Assembly: GCF_014306105.1 (NCBI RefSeq)
Contig: NZ_JACRVF010000001.1
Location: forward strand, 884,413 to 948,412
DNA from: Pontibacter cellulosilyticus
GTDB taxonomy: Bacteria > Bacteroidota > Bacteroidia > Cytophagales > Hymenobacteraceae
Reading direction: 5' to 3'
Length of the DNA stretch: 64,000 nt
Part shown: positions 36,031-44,983 of the stretch, in pieces
Numbering within the stretch: the first letter of the stretch is position 1
How the letters are laid out: the number at the start of each line of letters is the position of its first letter
The notes under the pieces: generated by a model
Databases searched by the model: none
What the model was told of the DNA's origin: nothing
What the model saw: only the letters and a program-made list of their open reading frames with translations
Position numbers and translations under genes: made by a program

Positions 36031-36945
36031 ATGAAAGCGATCTATACTTTGCTGTTAGGAATGCTGTTCCTGACAACTGTTACAGTACAGGCGCAGACAA
36101 GCCAGCAGAAAAGTATAAAGTATAAAAGCCTGTCGCCAGAAACAGATCATTATAAAACCATCAGCACTAGTAGTGTAGCTTCCAAAGGCGGTGAGCTGGA
36201 AAGTATAGCTTTTCCTATGAAAGACTTTCGCCGGGGAGCTTACTTGAAGATGCGCACTGTTTACTTGGATGTACCTGTACAAACTTTTAAAATAAAACCC
36301 TACCCTGCCAACAGCTCCGAGCAAACCAGGACAGAACTGGACTTCTTGCTCGGGCTGCAAGCAAAACGTACTGCACAGGATGCGGCTCTGACAGATACCA
36401 TGGCTGTTGTGTACCACGACCCCTTCACCGTAAACCCCAACGACCCGGACTACAGCCGCAACACAAACAGCCTGTTTTATGTTGGCCGCAATCTTGGCCC
36501 CTGGTTTAACCCGGAGCAGTTGCCGGTTACCAGTCGCGTGTTGCAGAACGTGATACAGGACGCTACTTATTACTTTTTCTCACTCAAAGCTCAGTTTAAC
36601 CGAGCCCGGCCGTACCACCTTGAGCCCCGCCTTCAGAACCTGGAAGCACCTGGCCATGCCTCTTACCCCAGCGGCCATTCTTCTGCCTCGCACGTGCATG
36701 CCTACCTGTTGGGGCACCTGCTGCCGGAGTATAAAGACCAGTTTCTGAGCAATGCGTATGACATGGCTTTTTCGAGGGAGATACGCGGTGTGCATTACCC
36801 AAGCGACTCAGAGGCAGGCCGTGAATTTGCCGAACAGTTTGTGGCGCATCTTCTGAAAAGCAAAACATTTAAGGCAGACCTGGAGGCAATGAAAGCAGAG
36901 ATAGCGGCAGTGATGGCTGAGAATAAATTAACAACAGCAAAATAA
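36031..36945 (+). CDS. Exported PAP2-family acid phosphatase
   Basis: A 304-residue class A acid-phosphatase-like protein. The start MKAIYTLLLGMLFLTTVTVQA is a signal peptide. The three motifs are KAQFNRARPYHLEP (K-x6-RP), YPSGHSSASH (PSGH) and SREIRGVHYPSD (SR-x5-H-x3-D), in the right order. This would remove phosphate from small organic esters in the periplasm. The reading frame is open for a further 82 codons upstream, with an ATG at 35881 that would add 50 residues ahead of the signal peptide. I take 36031 as the start. Followed by DoxX and GNAT genes. Confidence 0.85.
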   Translation: MKAIYTLLLGMLFLTTVTVQAQTSQQKSIKYKSLSPETDHYKTISTSSVASKGGELESIAFPMKDFRRGAYLKMRTVYLDVPVQTFKIKPYPANSSEQTRTELDFLLGLQAKRTAQDAALTDTMAVVYHDPFTVNPNDPDYSRNTNSLFYVGRNLGPWFNPEQLPVTSRVLQNVIQDATYYFFSLKAQFNRARPYHLEPRLQNLEAPGHASYPSGHSSASHVHAYLLGHLLPEYKDQFLSNAYDMAFSREIRGVHYPSDSEAGREFAEQFVAHLLKSKTFKADLEAMKAEIAAVMAENKLTTAK

Positions 36946-36950
36946 GCGCA

Positions 36951-37361
36951 ATGCTACAGATAAACAAAACTTGGGTTACAGCCACTATGGCTGTAACCTA
37001 TTTCCTGCTGGCTTTCAGCGTAGTTACCAAACTCTTGTTTGTACCCTACATTGCTGTAAAATTTGAGGTATTGGGAATTGCAGCGTATGGCCGCCTTTTT
37101 GGTTTGGTAGCACTTGTGGCGTTTTTGCTGTACCTGCATCCCCGTACCATCGGCCTCGGCTTTGTTCTTCTGTGCAGTTACTTTGGAGGTGCTATTGCAA
37201 CAGACATGCACACACCGCAGTACTTATATCAGCCGGTTATAGTGCTAACGCTAGTATTTCTGACTACATACCTGCGTAAACCTTTTATTTTTTCTGATAA
37301 ATTGGCTGCTGTACATAAAACCTGCTGCACGGTTGTAGCCTGGCAAAGAGAATCAAAGTAA
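36951..37361 (+). CDS. DoxX-like membrane protein
   Basis: A 136-residue protein with four hydrophobic segments (about 10-32, 43-62, 66-86 and 95-112) and a GGAIATDMHTP block. It resembles DoxX_2-type proteins: a Lys after the first helix, then LGIAAYGRLFG and GGAIATD. It starts five bases after the PAP2 stop, so it is in the same operon. Function unknown; weaker match than the other two DoxX proteins of this window. Confidence 0.65.
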   Translation: MLQINKTWVTATMAVTYFLLAFSVVTKLLFVPYIAVKFEVLGIAAYGRLFGLVALVAFLLYLHPRTIGLGFVLLCSYFGGAIATDMHTPQYLYQPVIVLTLVFLTTYLRKPFIFSDKLAAVHKTCCTVVAWQRESK

Positions 37362-37387
37362 ATAAACAAGTTGCTGCATTAAACTTT

Positions 37388-37963
37388 ATGTCGGAGATTA
37401 ATATACTAACTATGTTACCGGAACATGCCGGGGCAGTGCTGCAGATCTATAAAGAAGGTTTGGAAACCGGTGAAGCTACTTTTAACACCGAAGTGCCAAC
37501 CTGGGAGCAATGGGATAGCAGCCATCACCAGCACAGCCGTTTTGTTGCCCTTGCTGGAAACATAGTTGCCGGTTGGGTTGCCCTGTCACCGGTGTCTGCC
37601 AGGTACTGCTACCGTGGCGTAGCCGAGTTCAGTATTTACATAGCCGCAGCTTATCGTGGTATGGGTATTGGAGACCAACTCATGCAAAAGGTTATACCCG
37701 AAAGTGAGGCCAACGGCATCTGGACCCTCCACTCCTCCACCTTTCCGGAGAACAGGGCAAGTATAAAACTCCAGAAAAAGCACGGCTTCCGAGAAATCGG
37801 TTACCGCGAAAAGATTGCAGAATTAAATGGCGTCTGGCGCAATACCGTGCTGTTGGAAAGGCGAAGTATGGCCGTGGGAGCCACAGGTGTTGAGTCCAAC
37901 AAAAACATGATCCGAAAGATTATTAAAGCCACCATAACTGCTATACTGCCGTTTAGCCGCTAA
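37388..37963 (+). CDS. GNAT acetyltransferase (phosphinothricin acetyltransferase-like)
   Basis: A 191-residue N-acetyltransferase. The acetyl-CoA site is in YRGMGIGDQLMQKVI (Q/RxxGxG/A) at about 88-105. N-terminal blocks YKEGLETGEATFNTEVPTWEQW and GWVALSPVSAR, and NRASIKLQKKHGFREIGYRE, are typical of the Pat/bar branch that acetylates phosphinothricin or methionine sulfoximine/sulfone. A non-conserved tail of about 25 residues (basic, IRKIIKATITAILPF) is unusual. Last gene of the PAP2-DoxX-GNAT operon, followed by a strong terminator. Confidence 0.88.
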   Translation: MSEINILTMLPEHAGAVLQIYKEGLETGEATFNTEVPTWEQWDSSHHQHSRFVALAGNIVAGWVALSPVSARYCYRGVAEFSIYIAAAYRGMGIGDQLMQKVIPESEANGIWTLHSSTFPENRASIKLQKKHGFREIGYREKIAELNGVWRNTVLLERRSMAVGATGVESNKNMIRKIIKATITAILPFSR

Positions 37964-37966
37964 AAT

Positions 37967-38015
37967 ATAAAAGCAGAAGCTGCACCTGCGTAAAGGGTGC
38001 AGCTTCTGCTTTTAT
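37967..38015 (+). terminator. Rho-independent terminator
   Basis: A 20-bp perfect stem (37967-37986 with 37996-38015), with 9-base loop, followed by TCTTTTTAATTTT. On the other strand an A/T rich region also follows, so it may work for the convergent 78-residue gene too. Confidence 0.9.
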
Positions 38016-38038
38016 TCTTTTTAATTTTCAATTATATT

Positions 38039-38275
38039 CTAAACCCAGCGCTTGCGTTCGCTGAAATGGTTACAGCCAAAACTAGCTCCTGTAATCATCT
38101 CGAACTGACGAGGTTTTTTGTCTTCTACTCCTTCGTGTATAAGCGGTAACACGTAAGATGGTTCCATCGCGTGCTGACCGGTTAATTCATCACAAACGCC
38201 AAAGTCTTTACTTTGTAGCTGTACTTTATTTTGATCTTGCTCCCAGTGGGTGCAGTGATTGCATGTTGCTTCCAT
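38039..38275 (-). CDS. Small Cys-containing protein, possible zinc binding
   Basis: A 78-residue protein with four Cys: CNHC at 5-8, Cys28 in FGVCDEL and Cys68 in FGCNHF. This spacing suggests one metal site. No membrane segment. I recognise no family, and do not see a DNA-binding pattern. It shares a terminator region with the GNAT gene. A housekeeping zinc protein or a small redox protein are both possible. Confidence 0.6.
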   Translation of the reverse strand: MEATCNHCTHWEQDQNKVQLQSKDFGVCDELTGQHAMEPSYVLPLIHEGVEDKKPRQFEMITGASFGCNHFSERKRWV

Positions 38276-38475
38276 AGGTATATAATTTTAGTTCTACATT
38301 CTAAACTATACTTAAAATATACTCACATCTGGCACTATGGGGTTGCGAGAAAGAGCCGCTTTCGTGTAATTTAGAAACAGACTAAACAACGATTAACTCA
38401 CTATTTGAGACGAATGACATTAATCATCTTCCTGTAATTTGAGGAACTATACTTGTTATTCGGCTAGTATAAGTA

Positions 38476-38483
38476 TAACTTTG
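38476..38483 (+). promoter_or_regulatory. Bacteroidota-type promoter of the 149-residue gene
   Basis: TAACTTTG matches TAnnTTTG exactly; TTG at 38453-38455 lies 20 bases upstream, the expected distance for a -33 box. The start codon is at 38507. Confidence 0.65.
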
Positions 38484-38506
38484 CAGCGCTTTAATTAAAC
38501 TTCTTC

Positions 38507-38956
38507 ATGCATCTAGCTTCTCAACATAATTTTCAGCTACAAACAGTTTACGAAGATGAGTATCTGAAAGTAGAAATAGATGAGAAACAGAGCTTTATTT
38601 ACGTAGAGTGGTATAAGCACCCGAGCAGCGATAAGTTCAGGCAACTATTCCAGAAGCTGGCTGCAATTACAATCGACAACAAAATTGAATATTGGCTTAG
38701 CGATGCGCGTGCCATACATTACCTGGAGTTCTCAGACCAGAACTGGCTACTGCAAACTGTTGCTCCTCTTCTTAAAAAATCAACTTTAAAGAAGTTTGCC
38801 CGCGTAACTACAAAAGAAGGTCTGGCCTTGATGGACGCCACTAGGATATATTCCGGCATAGAGCAACAAAGAGACTTTGAGGTTAAAACCAAATTCGAAC
38901 TATTTATCAGCAAAGAGGCTGCCTTGGATTGGTTGTATGACGGTGATTACCACTAA
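38507..38956 (+). CDS. Member of a ~145-residue paralogous family (copy A)
   Basis: A 149-residue soluble protein. The family pattern, shared with genes at 49485 and 51039, is: first strand (HNFQLQTVYEDEYLKVEID), a W/Y-x-x-(W)-rich middle, then YWLSDARAIHYLEFSDQNW, then a LLKKSTLKKFARV helix and strand, and an AALDWL end. The alternation of strands and helices could be a STAS-like or SpoIIAA-like fold. I do not know the function. The promoter just upstream is a good match to the phylum consensus. Confidence 0.72.
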   Translation: MHLASQHNFQLQTVYEDEYLKVEIDEKQSFIYVEWYKHPSSDKFRQLFQKLAAITIDNKIEYWLSDARAIHYLEFSDQNWLLQTVAPLLKKSTLKKFARVTTKEGLALMDATRIYSGIEQQRDFEVKTKFELFISKEAALDWLYDGDYH

Positions 38957-39108
38957 AGTCTAATTCCATATTATTTAGATTTCTGCTGAAACAAGTTAGA
39001 TTAAACTCCTTTTCATCTTTAAAAACAGCATAAACTCCGCAGCAGTATTAAACAGGTTTAGCTGATTATTTATACCTTTACGCCCGACACATTAATCTAA
39101 ACGATACT

Positions 39109-39543
39109 ATGTATACAGGTTTACAGCATTTACATTCTTACATGACTTACCTGGTGCTAGCTGGGGTACTTATAAGCTTACTAGTCGCACTAGCAGGCTG
39201 GTTTGGGAATAAGCCATTCACCGATAAAGACAGGAAACTAGGCCTCCTAGGCTTGATACCTACACACTTGCAGTGGGTAATCGGAGTGATTTTATACTTC
39301 GTTTCTCCACTTGGCCTCGACGGCGCAACAGAAGGGTTTATGAAGAACTCCGTTTCCAGGCTTTATGTGCTGGAGCACCCGCTTACTATGATTATTGCCG
39401 TTGTACTTATTACCATTGGTTACTCAAGAGCAAAACGCATGGTAGGAACTGGTAACGGTTTTAAAAGCATCGCTATTTTTTACGGTATTGGGCTTATACT
39501 TATACTAAGCCGCATTCCATGGAACGCATGGCCAGGGAATTAA
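39109..39543 (+). CDS. Four-helix membrane protein, cytochrome-b-like
   Basis: A 144-residue integral membrane protein with four hydrophobic segments (10-32, 46-66, 89-106, 119-137). Conserved-looking residues are HLHSYMTY in the first helix, PTHLQWVIGV in the second and HPLTMII in the third; the His spacing is what makes such proteins labelled cytochrome B. No CxxCH motif. The role is not known. A TATACCTTTA sequence just upstream (39071-39080) resembles the -7 element. Ended by a strong terminator. Confidence 0.7.
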   Translation: MYTGLQHLHSYMTYLVLAGVLISLLVALAGWFGNKPFTDKDRKLGLLGLIPTHLQWVIGVILYFVSPLGLDGATEGFMKNSVSRLYVLEHPLTMIIAVVLITIGYSRAKRMVGTGNGFKSIAIFYGIGLILILSRIPWNAWPGN

Positions 39544-39579
39544 TACTGAAAAGAAGCAACTAGCCGCTGAAGCAACATA

Positions 39580-39613
39580 AAGGGGGGAAGCAGAGATTAC
39601 TGCTTCCCCCCTT
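39580..39613 (+). terminator. Rho-independent terminator
   Basis: A 13-bp perfect stem (39580-39592 with 39601-39613), then TTTT. It ends the 144-residue membrane-protein gene. Confidence 0.9.
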
Positions 39614-39643
39614 TTTTCATAGCTATTCTGTACGTAAATGGCA

Positions 39644-40324
39644 CTACTTCGCTAATAGAAGCGGAATCATCATAAAGGCTATAAAATCTACCAGAAAATG
39701 AGCTATGATGTTGATCCAAAGGTTACGCTTCCAGAGGTAAAGCAAGGTAATTAAACCACCTGCAGCTGTTACAAAGATCAAATGGCCTAGCCCCCAGCTC
39801 AAGTGTGTTATAATAAATACCAGCAGAGGTACTATGGCAGCAACCGCTTTACTTCCTGTTAAAGTAAGCAGGCGCTCAAAAGGATAGCCCCTGAACAAAA
39901 CCTCTTCCATTACGCCAGCCCGAAGTGCAAGTAAGAAAATTCCCCACACAGGCATCTCGCCTATTTGCTTTGCAGCGCTTGTGGATATAGGAAGTCCAAT
40001 TAATTTAACGAGCCCCTGCAACAGTCCGAACAATACGAACAATACAAGGCCGGCCCCTATACCCCAGGCAACGCTGCGCCAGGTTAACTTGCCCAGCCCG
40101 ATAGAGCTGAGCGGCTGTCGCTCATACAACACTACAATTACCAGTATCAATAGGGTAAGCGACCAGAAAAAGATCTCGCTGAGCACCCATCCAGGTTTTA
40201 TTTGCCCAGACACCATTACGAAGATACCAGGTAAAGCAAGTGCCAGATAAAGGCCGATATAAGTGATAAAAGGAAGCTGTTTTTTCTCTCCTACTTGAAG
40301 TGTTTGTTCGAGTTGTGTGTTCAT
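39644..40324 (-). CDS. CPBP-family intramembrane metalloprotease
   Basis: A 226-residue protein with six or seven hydrophobic segments. The catalytic pattern is GVMEEVLFRG (Glu140-Glu141-x3-Arg145), then His174 in IITHLSWG and His209 in NIIAHFLVDF. This is the CAAX-prenyl-protease/bacteriocin-immunity (CPBP, Abi) family. I start at the second Met (MNTQLEQ). It lies 117 bases downstream of the LytTR gene on the same strand, so they may be co-transcribed and act together. Confidence 0.88.
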   Translation of the reverse strand: MNTQLEQTLQVGEKKQLPFITYIGLYLALALPGIFVMVSGQIKPGWVLSEIFFWSLTLLILVIVVLYERQPLSSIGLGKLTWRSVAWGIGAGLVLFVLFGLLQGLVKLIGLPISTSAAKQIGEMPVWGIFLLALRAGVMEEVLFRGYPFERLLTLTGSKAVAAIVPLLVFIITHLSWGLGHLIFVTAAGGLITLLYLWKRNLWINIIAHFLVDFIAFMMIPLLLAK

Positions 40325-40441
40325 ATGTGTTTTAGTTTTGGTGAAACATCTACACAAATGAACGTGATAAAATGTGGCTTAACGATTAATATCAGGCCTT
40401 TTCAGCTGAATGGTCAGGATAAAATGACTGAGTGGTGACTA

Positions 40442-41287
40442 CTAACCATTCAGGGTGAACCAATCCTTAAACTCTGCAGCCTTGTAGCGGCTTACTGTTT
40501 CTGTTCGGGGTGGCTGCCCCTCTGCCTGGAGCGTAAGCAAAAGCTTGAAATTAACGTCTTTTTTAACTGACTGAATCGCCTGCCGGTGAGAAATAACCTG
40601 TCGGCTGATTTTGAAAAAGTCCTGTGGCGGGAGCAGCGGCTCCAGCTCGCTTAAAGTATAGTTTGTAGCCATTCTGCGGCCTGTAGTAAAAACAGCAAAT
40701 GTAATCTTGTTTTCGCTGTAGAAGTATGCCAATTGCTGTACCGGTACCTGCACTTGCTCCTTTCCTGCCTGTAGCACCAGCGTGTCTTTGGGAGGGGTAG
40801 CCTCGGCGGTAGCTTGTTCCTGTGGCTGAGTTGGCGCTGCCTGCCTCTCCTGCCAATAGTTATAGAGCTCCAGCGAAAGGTAAATACCGTTTATGACCAG
40901 GGCCAGCACCACCGATAGCAATAGCCCCACTAAAAGCGCATACAGACTTATAGGCCTACCATACACTACTACCGTTACAAATGGTGCATAACACAGGTAT
41001 AAAAGTGCGAAAATACCCATGTTTATCCCTAGCACCTTCAAAAGCAGCTGCATAGAAAAGCCATTCTCAAACAGACCTTTTTTATAAACATTCCTGATGG
41101 TCCACATCTGCAGCTCCCACAGAATAAGTGTTCCGATAAAATGTACCGCAAAATCCCGCCAGGGGAAATTATAGTTTTCGATAAATGGGAAATTTGCAGG
41201 AGAGATAAGATGCACGAGCACCAGCACCAGCAGCGTGAGCACCAGCAGGTGCCGCCAATTACTGAAATAGAGCTGGTAATTATGCAT
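40442..41287 (-). CDS. Membrane-bound LytTR-type DNA-binding regulator
   Basis: A 281-residue protein. The N-terminal part has four hydrophobic segments (about 12-30, 45-62, 85-105 and 118-140). After a Pro/Gln/Glu/Ala-rich linker (150-175) a LytTR domain follows from about 178 to 278, with YFYSENKITFAVF and the DFFKISRQVISHRQAI segment that contacts DNA. So this is a one-component transmembrane regulator, without a phosphoreceiver. It likely senses a membrane signal. The CPBP protease gene follows. Confidence 0.88.
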   Translation of the reverse strand: MHNYQLYFSNWRHLLVLTLLVLVLVHLISPANFPFIENYNFPWRDFAVHFIGTLILWELQMWTIRNVYKKGLFENGFSMQLLLKVLGINMGIFALLYLCYAPFVTVVVYGRPISLYALLVGLLLSVVLALVINGIYLSLELYNYWQERQAAPTQPQEQATAEATPPKDTLVLQAGKEQVQVPVQQLAYFYSENKITFAVFTTGRRMATNYTLSELEPLLPPQDFFKISRQVISHRQAIQSVKKDVNFKLLLTLQAEGQPPRTETVSRYKAAEFKDWFTLNG

Positions 41288-41516
41288 GAGGTTTCATTGA
41301 TTTTATACTTATACTTTCAGCAGGGCTAATTGATTTAAGTATTTATAACGCAATATAAAGTATTGTTTTGAACTACAAGCCAGATGAAGCCCGACTTATC
41401 TTAGCTTGGCTTTTAGCCCATTAAATCGGAGCTTTGTAAAAATATAGTAGACTCAGGGCATATTCTCAAAGAGGAATAGCCGGAGCAGTTGTTTAATTTT
41501 CTTTACATACCTAAAA

Positions 41517-42089
41517 ATGCACAGGCATTTTATACTACATAAACCCTACGGCTACATCTGCCAGTTTGTAAGCAACCACAAGCAAAATAAATTACTCGGC
41601 GAGCTGTTCGAATTTCCGGAAGGCACTATGTCCATTGGTCGCCTCGACGAAGACAGCGAAGGCCTGTTGCTGCTTACCACTGACGGTAAGATGAGCGAAA
41701 GGGTGCGCCGCAAAGATGTAGAAAAAGAATACTACGCCCAGGTAGATGGCCTTATAACAGAAGAAGCCATTGAACTAATGCAGCAGGGACTGGAGATTGG
41801 CTCCGGCGAAGCCATGTATAAGACACTCCCTTGCAAAGCACGTCGTTTAGATCCAGCCCCGGACTTTGCTCCACGCACAAAGAAAATCCGCGACGATAGG
41901 CATGGGCCTACCAGCTGGGTATCCATTACCGTTACCGAAGGCAAATTCAGGCAGGTGCGTAAAATGACAGCCGCTGTTGGTTTTCCTACGCTGCGCCTTG
42001 TAAGGGTACGTGTCGGGGATATGCACCTTGGCGATTTACCGCTTCGTGGCGTACAGGAAGTAGAAGATTTTAAGCTCTACCAGGACTAG
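41517..42089 (+). CDS. 23S rRNA pseudouridine synthase, RluE-like
   Basis: A 190-residue enzyme of the RsuA/RluB/RluE/RluF group. The catalytic Asp44 is in GRLDEDSEGLLLLT. Other blocks are KPYGYICQ near the start, EKEYYAQVDG and VTEGKFRQVRKMTAAVG. There is no N-terminal S4 domain, so by size and layout it resembles RluE (U2457 in E. coli 23S rRNA). Single gene. Confidence 0.9.
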   Translation: MHRHFILHKPYGYICQFVSNHKQNKLLGELFEFPEGTMSIGRLDEDSEGLLLLTTDGKMSERVRRKDVEKEYYAQVDGLITEEAIELMQQGLEIGSGEAMYKTLPCKARRLDPAPDFAPRTKKIRDDRHGPTSWVSITVTEGKFRQVRKMTAAVGFPTLRLVRVRVGDMHLGDLPLRGVQEVEDFKLYQD

Positions 42090-42227
42090 CTGTACAGCCA
42101 ACTTACCGCAATCGGTTAATTATAGCCCTTTCCTCTGAAAGGCATCATGCATAACATCAACTTACTTGTTAAGTATAAACTTATGTAACCTTAACTGGTA
42201 GTGCATTTAAATTAGAGATTGAGCCAC

Positions 42228-43250
42228 ATGAGCAGCACAGCGCAGCAGAAAAAGCTTTCCGATGTAAAATTCTCCGTTCTGGACTTAGTACCAATACTGG
42301 AGGGTAGAACCATAGCAGAATCTTTTAAGAACAGCCTGGATCTGGCCCGGCACGTTGAGAAACTGGGCTATACCCGCTACTGGCTGGCGGAGCACCACAA
42401 CATGCAGGGTATTGCAAGTTCTGCTACCACGGTCCTGATCGGCTACATTGCCGGCGGCACATCAAACATTAGGGTTGGTTCTGGAGGCATAATGCTGCCG
42501 AATCATGCGCCGCTGGTAGTGGCAGAGCAGTTTGGTACACTTGAAACACTATACCCCGGCAGAATTGACCTTGGTTTAGGGCGCGCACCCGGCACAGACC
42601 AACTCACAGCCAGAGCCCTGCGCAGAGACTTAATCGAATCTGTAGAAGATTTTCCGAAGCATGTGCAGGAATTGAGAACTTACCTGGGGCCAGTGCAGTC
42701 CAATGCCCGCGTACGCGCTGTGCCCGGTGAAGGTACCAACGTACCTATCTGGATACTTGGCTCCAGCACTTTTGGCGCACACCTGGCCGGGCTGATGGGA
42801 CTGCCCTATGCGTTTGCCAGCCATTTTGCTCCTGCAGCGTTACAGGCAGCTCTCAAAGTATACCGCGACAGCTTTACTCCCTCTGATAACTTGGAGGCAC
42901 CCTATGCCATAGCCTGTGTAAATGTAGTAGCAGCTGATACAAATGCCGAAGCCAACAATTTAGTTACTACACTATACCAGGCGTTCCTGAACGTGATCAG
43001 AGGTACGGCTAATCCTCAAAAACCACCTGTAGAAAGTATGGATGGCCTGTGGGATGCTTCGGAGCAGTATGCTGTTCAACAGATGCTGCGCTACAGCTTT
43101 GTTGGAGGACCAAAAACAGTACAAGAGGAACTGCAGTCTTTTGTTGATGACACACAGGTAGATGAAATTATGATCGCGTCGCACATCTATGACCACCAGG
43201 CAAGATTGAAATCGTATGAGTTGATTGCTGACTTGGTGCTGAAAGTATAA
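42228..43250 (+). CDS. LLM-class flavin-dependent oxidoreductase
   Basis: A 340-residue bacterial-luciferase-like monooxygenase. The start [26 protein letters not shown] and the blocks [54 protein letters not shown] and [12 protein letters not shown] are typical of the YhbW-like group. The substrate is unknown; it needs reduced flavin from another enzyme. The ATG at 42228 is taken rather than a TTG 9 bases upstream. Single gene. Confidence 0.93.
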   Translation: MSSTAQQKKLSDVKFSVLDLVPILEGRTIAESFKNSLDLARHVEKLGYTRYWLAEHHNMQGIASSATTVLIGYIAGGTSNIRVGSGGIMLPNHAPLVVAEQFGTLETLYPGRIDLGLGRAPGTDQLTARALRRDLIESVEDFPKHVQELRTYLGPVQSNARVRAVPGEGTNVPIWILGSSTFGAHLAGLMGLPYAFASHFAPAALQAALKVYRDSFTPSDNLEAPYAIACVNVVAADTNAEANNLVTTLYQAFLNVIRGTANPQKPPVESMDGLWDASEQYAVQQMLRYSFVGGPKTVQEELQSFVDDTQVDEIMIASHIYDHQARLKSYELIADLVLKV

Positions 43251-43609
43251 TTGTGTTCTTAAAATCTAGCTTATATGTTATAGCAGGTACTTTTCAGCTG
43301 CACAAACTATGTGCTACTTCCAAGTAACAGTCAGCATGTGGCAATTAGAATTATCGCACTGGTTATTACTCAGAGCTTTATTTTTGAATTAACTCATCCT
43401 TTTAGAACTGTCAGCATAGCACTCCAAGCTATCACAAACATCATTACACTAGCCATGTGCTGCGCCATACACCCCTTTTGGGTACTTTTATCGCTGCTAA
43501 ACCATGAAGCTGCAAAATTGCTCACAAACCTGTCAGCTACAAGTAAACATCTTGCAATTTATCAAAACCAGTTAGGTTTAAACGGAAATGTATGACCCTA
43601 TACTTCTTA
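43251..43609. other. 359-base intergenic stretch
   Basis: An open frame of 94 codons from a GTG at 43311 exists but has no promoter, and its product is hydrophobic without any family look. I see nothing that I can support here. Confidence 0.5.
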
Positions 43610-44506
43610 TTATATGTGAAGCTGATCGTAAATAGGAAATGTATACTTTTCGCCATGGCTTAACAGGTGTACAGTTAATCCTTTAGCCGAAAAAGGCTCT
43701 CCGGCTTCAATATCATATATGTTCGTACCGACCATCTTCATACCTTCTACTATAGTAACCAATCCACTGCCTATTACAGTAAGATCTTTGCCCTCCGTAA
43801 TATAAGCTGCCGTGTCCTCTTCCAGGCCAAGCCCTATACATCCAGGATTCGTAACAATACACTGCGCCATTCTTACCAGGCGGCCACGCTGTATAAAATG
43901 GGTATCTACAGCAATATTTTTCAGAAACTCCAGCCCGGTTGTGATGCGTACATCCCCTTTAATAAACCCACCCTTCGACATTACCTCATAGATCATTGGC
44001 GTTGATAAGGCTGTTGCGCCGGCGCTAGTACCTGCTACCAGTACGTTGTCGTAAGTAAACCTTTCTTTCATAAGCTGCAGCAGCTTGGTTCCGCCCAGTA
44101 TAGAAGTTAGCCGCAGCTGGTCTCCGCCTGAAAAATAGATGCCATCGGCCTGTTCAATTACCTTCAGGTACTCTTCATCCTGCGTATCATCCCTAGATCT
44201 GATGTCTAGCACCTTTACCTTACTTAAACCAAGCTCATTGAACAAGCGAACATACTCTTTTGCAACAGCTTCTGGTTCTGTGGTAGCAGTTGGAAGAAAC
44301 GCCACTGTAGGGTTCTTTCCCTTCAGTTTCTCCTTGAAAAATTTCAGAATCTCTTCGCTTTCAAAGTCAACATTGCGCTTTTGGTCTTCAGTCTGCTGGC
44401 TATCACCTTTGCTTTCCTTGCCGCCAATAGCCAACAGGCAGCCCTTTGGAATGGGTACTTGTTTACTAGGCGATTTGCTTCCAGCCGTTTTCCGTTTTGT
44501 TATCAT
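43610..44506 (-). CDS. cphB: Cyanophycinase (peptidase S51)
   Basis: A 298-residue serine peptidase that would split multi-L-arginyl-poly-L-aspartate into beta-Asp-Arg. The nucleophile is Ser161 in VAGTSAGATALS. The first block is GCLLAIGGKESKGD, with GGDQLRLT and HFIQRGRLVRMAQ later; these match cyanophycinases. The N-terminal 20 residues are a basic, Ser/Pro-rich addition. It is the last gene of a set with the TIGR02588 and TIGR02587 genes, 19 bases after the former. No cyanophycin synthetase gene is in the window. Confidence 0.88.
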   Translation of the reverse strand: MITKRKTAGSKSPSKQVPIPKGCLLAIGGKESKGDSQQTEDQKRNVDFESEEILKFFKEKLKGKNPTVAFLPTATTEPEAVAKEYVRLFNELGLSKVKVLDIRSRDDTQDEEYLKVIEQADGIYFSGGDQLRLTSILGGTKLLQLMKERFTYDNVLVAGTSAGATALSTPMIYEVMSKGGFIKGDVRITTGLEFLKNIAVDTHFIQRGRLVRMAQCIVTNPGCIGLGLEEDTAAYITEGKDLTVIGSGLVTIVEGMKMVGTNIYDIEAGEPFSAKGLTVHLLSHGEKYTFPIYDQLHI

Positions 44507-44525
44507 CTAGATCCACAAAGTGTAA

Positions 44526-44972
44526 TTATGGTTTTTTGTAACTTACTACTCTTGCTATCAATGTATCGGCTTTACCGGGATCATTCCTGAAGCCAACCCA
44601 GCCCTCCCTTTTAGATTCCTGTGGTGCAAATGCTATCTCCAGTTGGGCCGTTTCTACCTCCTGATCACCTTTCATCAGTGCCAGTTCAATTATTACCGTT
44701 TCTGCCGTGGCGCCGCCTTTGTTCTCAAGCAATACATGGTACCGGTTAGGACTGTTCTGTGAAGGGTCAGGCCAGCTTTGTACATATAGATCTGCTGTAG
44801 ATGGCTTATGGGTATAAGTCTGATAGCCCAGGTAACCCAATATGGATAGCACCAACAACAGGCTTATGCCAAAAACAACCCACTCCAGCCAGTTCTTTTT
44901 ATTATCACGCTCATCACTTCCGTTCTGCTGACTACCCTTTTTGTTGTTTCCCAGCTCGTTGTTCTCTTCCAT
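44526..44972 (-). CDS. TIGR02588-type membrane-anchored protein
   Basis: A 148-residue protein. The first 27 residues are polar (Asn, Gln, Lys, Asp); residues 28-49 (WLEWVVFGISLLLVLSILGYL) form one membrane helix; the rest is an exported beta-rich domain (YHVLLENKGGATAETVIIEL). This layout matches TIGR02588, always found next to TIGR02587 proteins, as here. It overlaps neither neighbour: 11 bases after the TIGR02587 stop and 19 before cphB. Function unknown. Confidence 0.82.
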   Translation of the reverse strand: MEENNELGNNKKGSQQNGSDERDNKKNWLEWVVFGISLLLVLSILGYLGYQTYTHKPSTADLYVQSWPDPSQNSPNRYHVLLENKGGATAETVIIELALMKGDQEVETAQLEIAFAPQESKREGWVGFRNDPGKADTLIARVVSYKKP

Positions 44973-44983
44973 TTAAATTATGT

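Noticed and set aside
40407-40452. CTGAATGGT ... ACCATTCAG inverted repeat between LytTR and CPBP genes
   Set aside because: The loop is about 28 bases and there is no T tract; too weak to call a terminator or operator.
43311-43595. 94-codon GTG-started reading frame
   Set aside because: No promoter, no ATG, hydrophobic makeup without helix pattern, and nothing like it was recognised.
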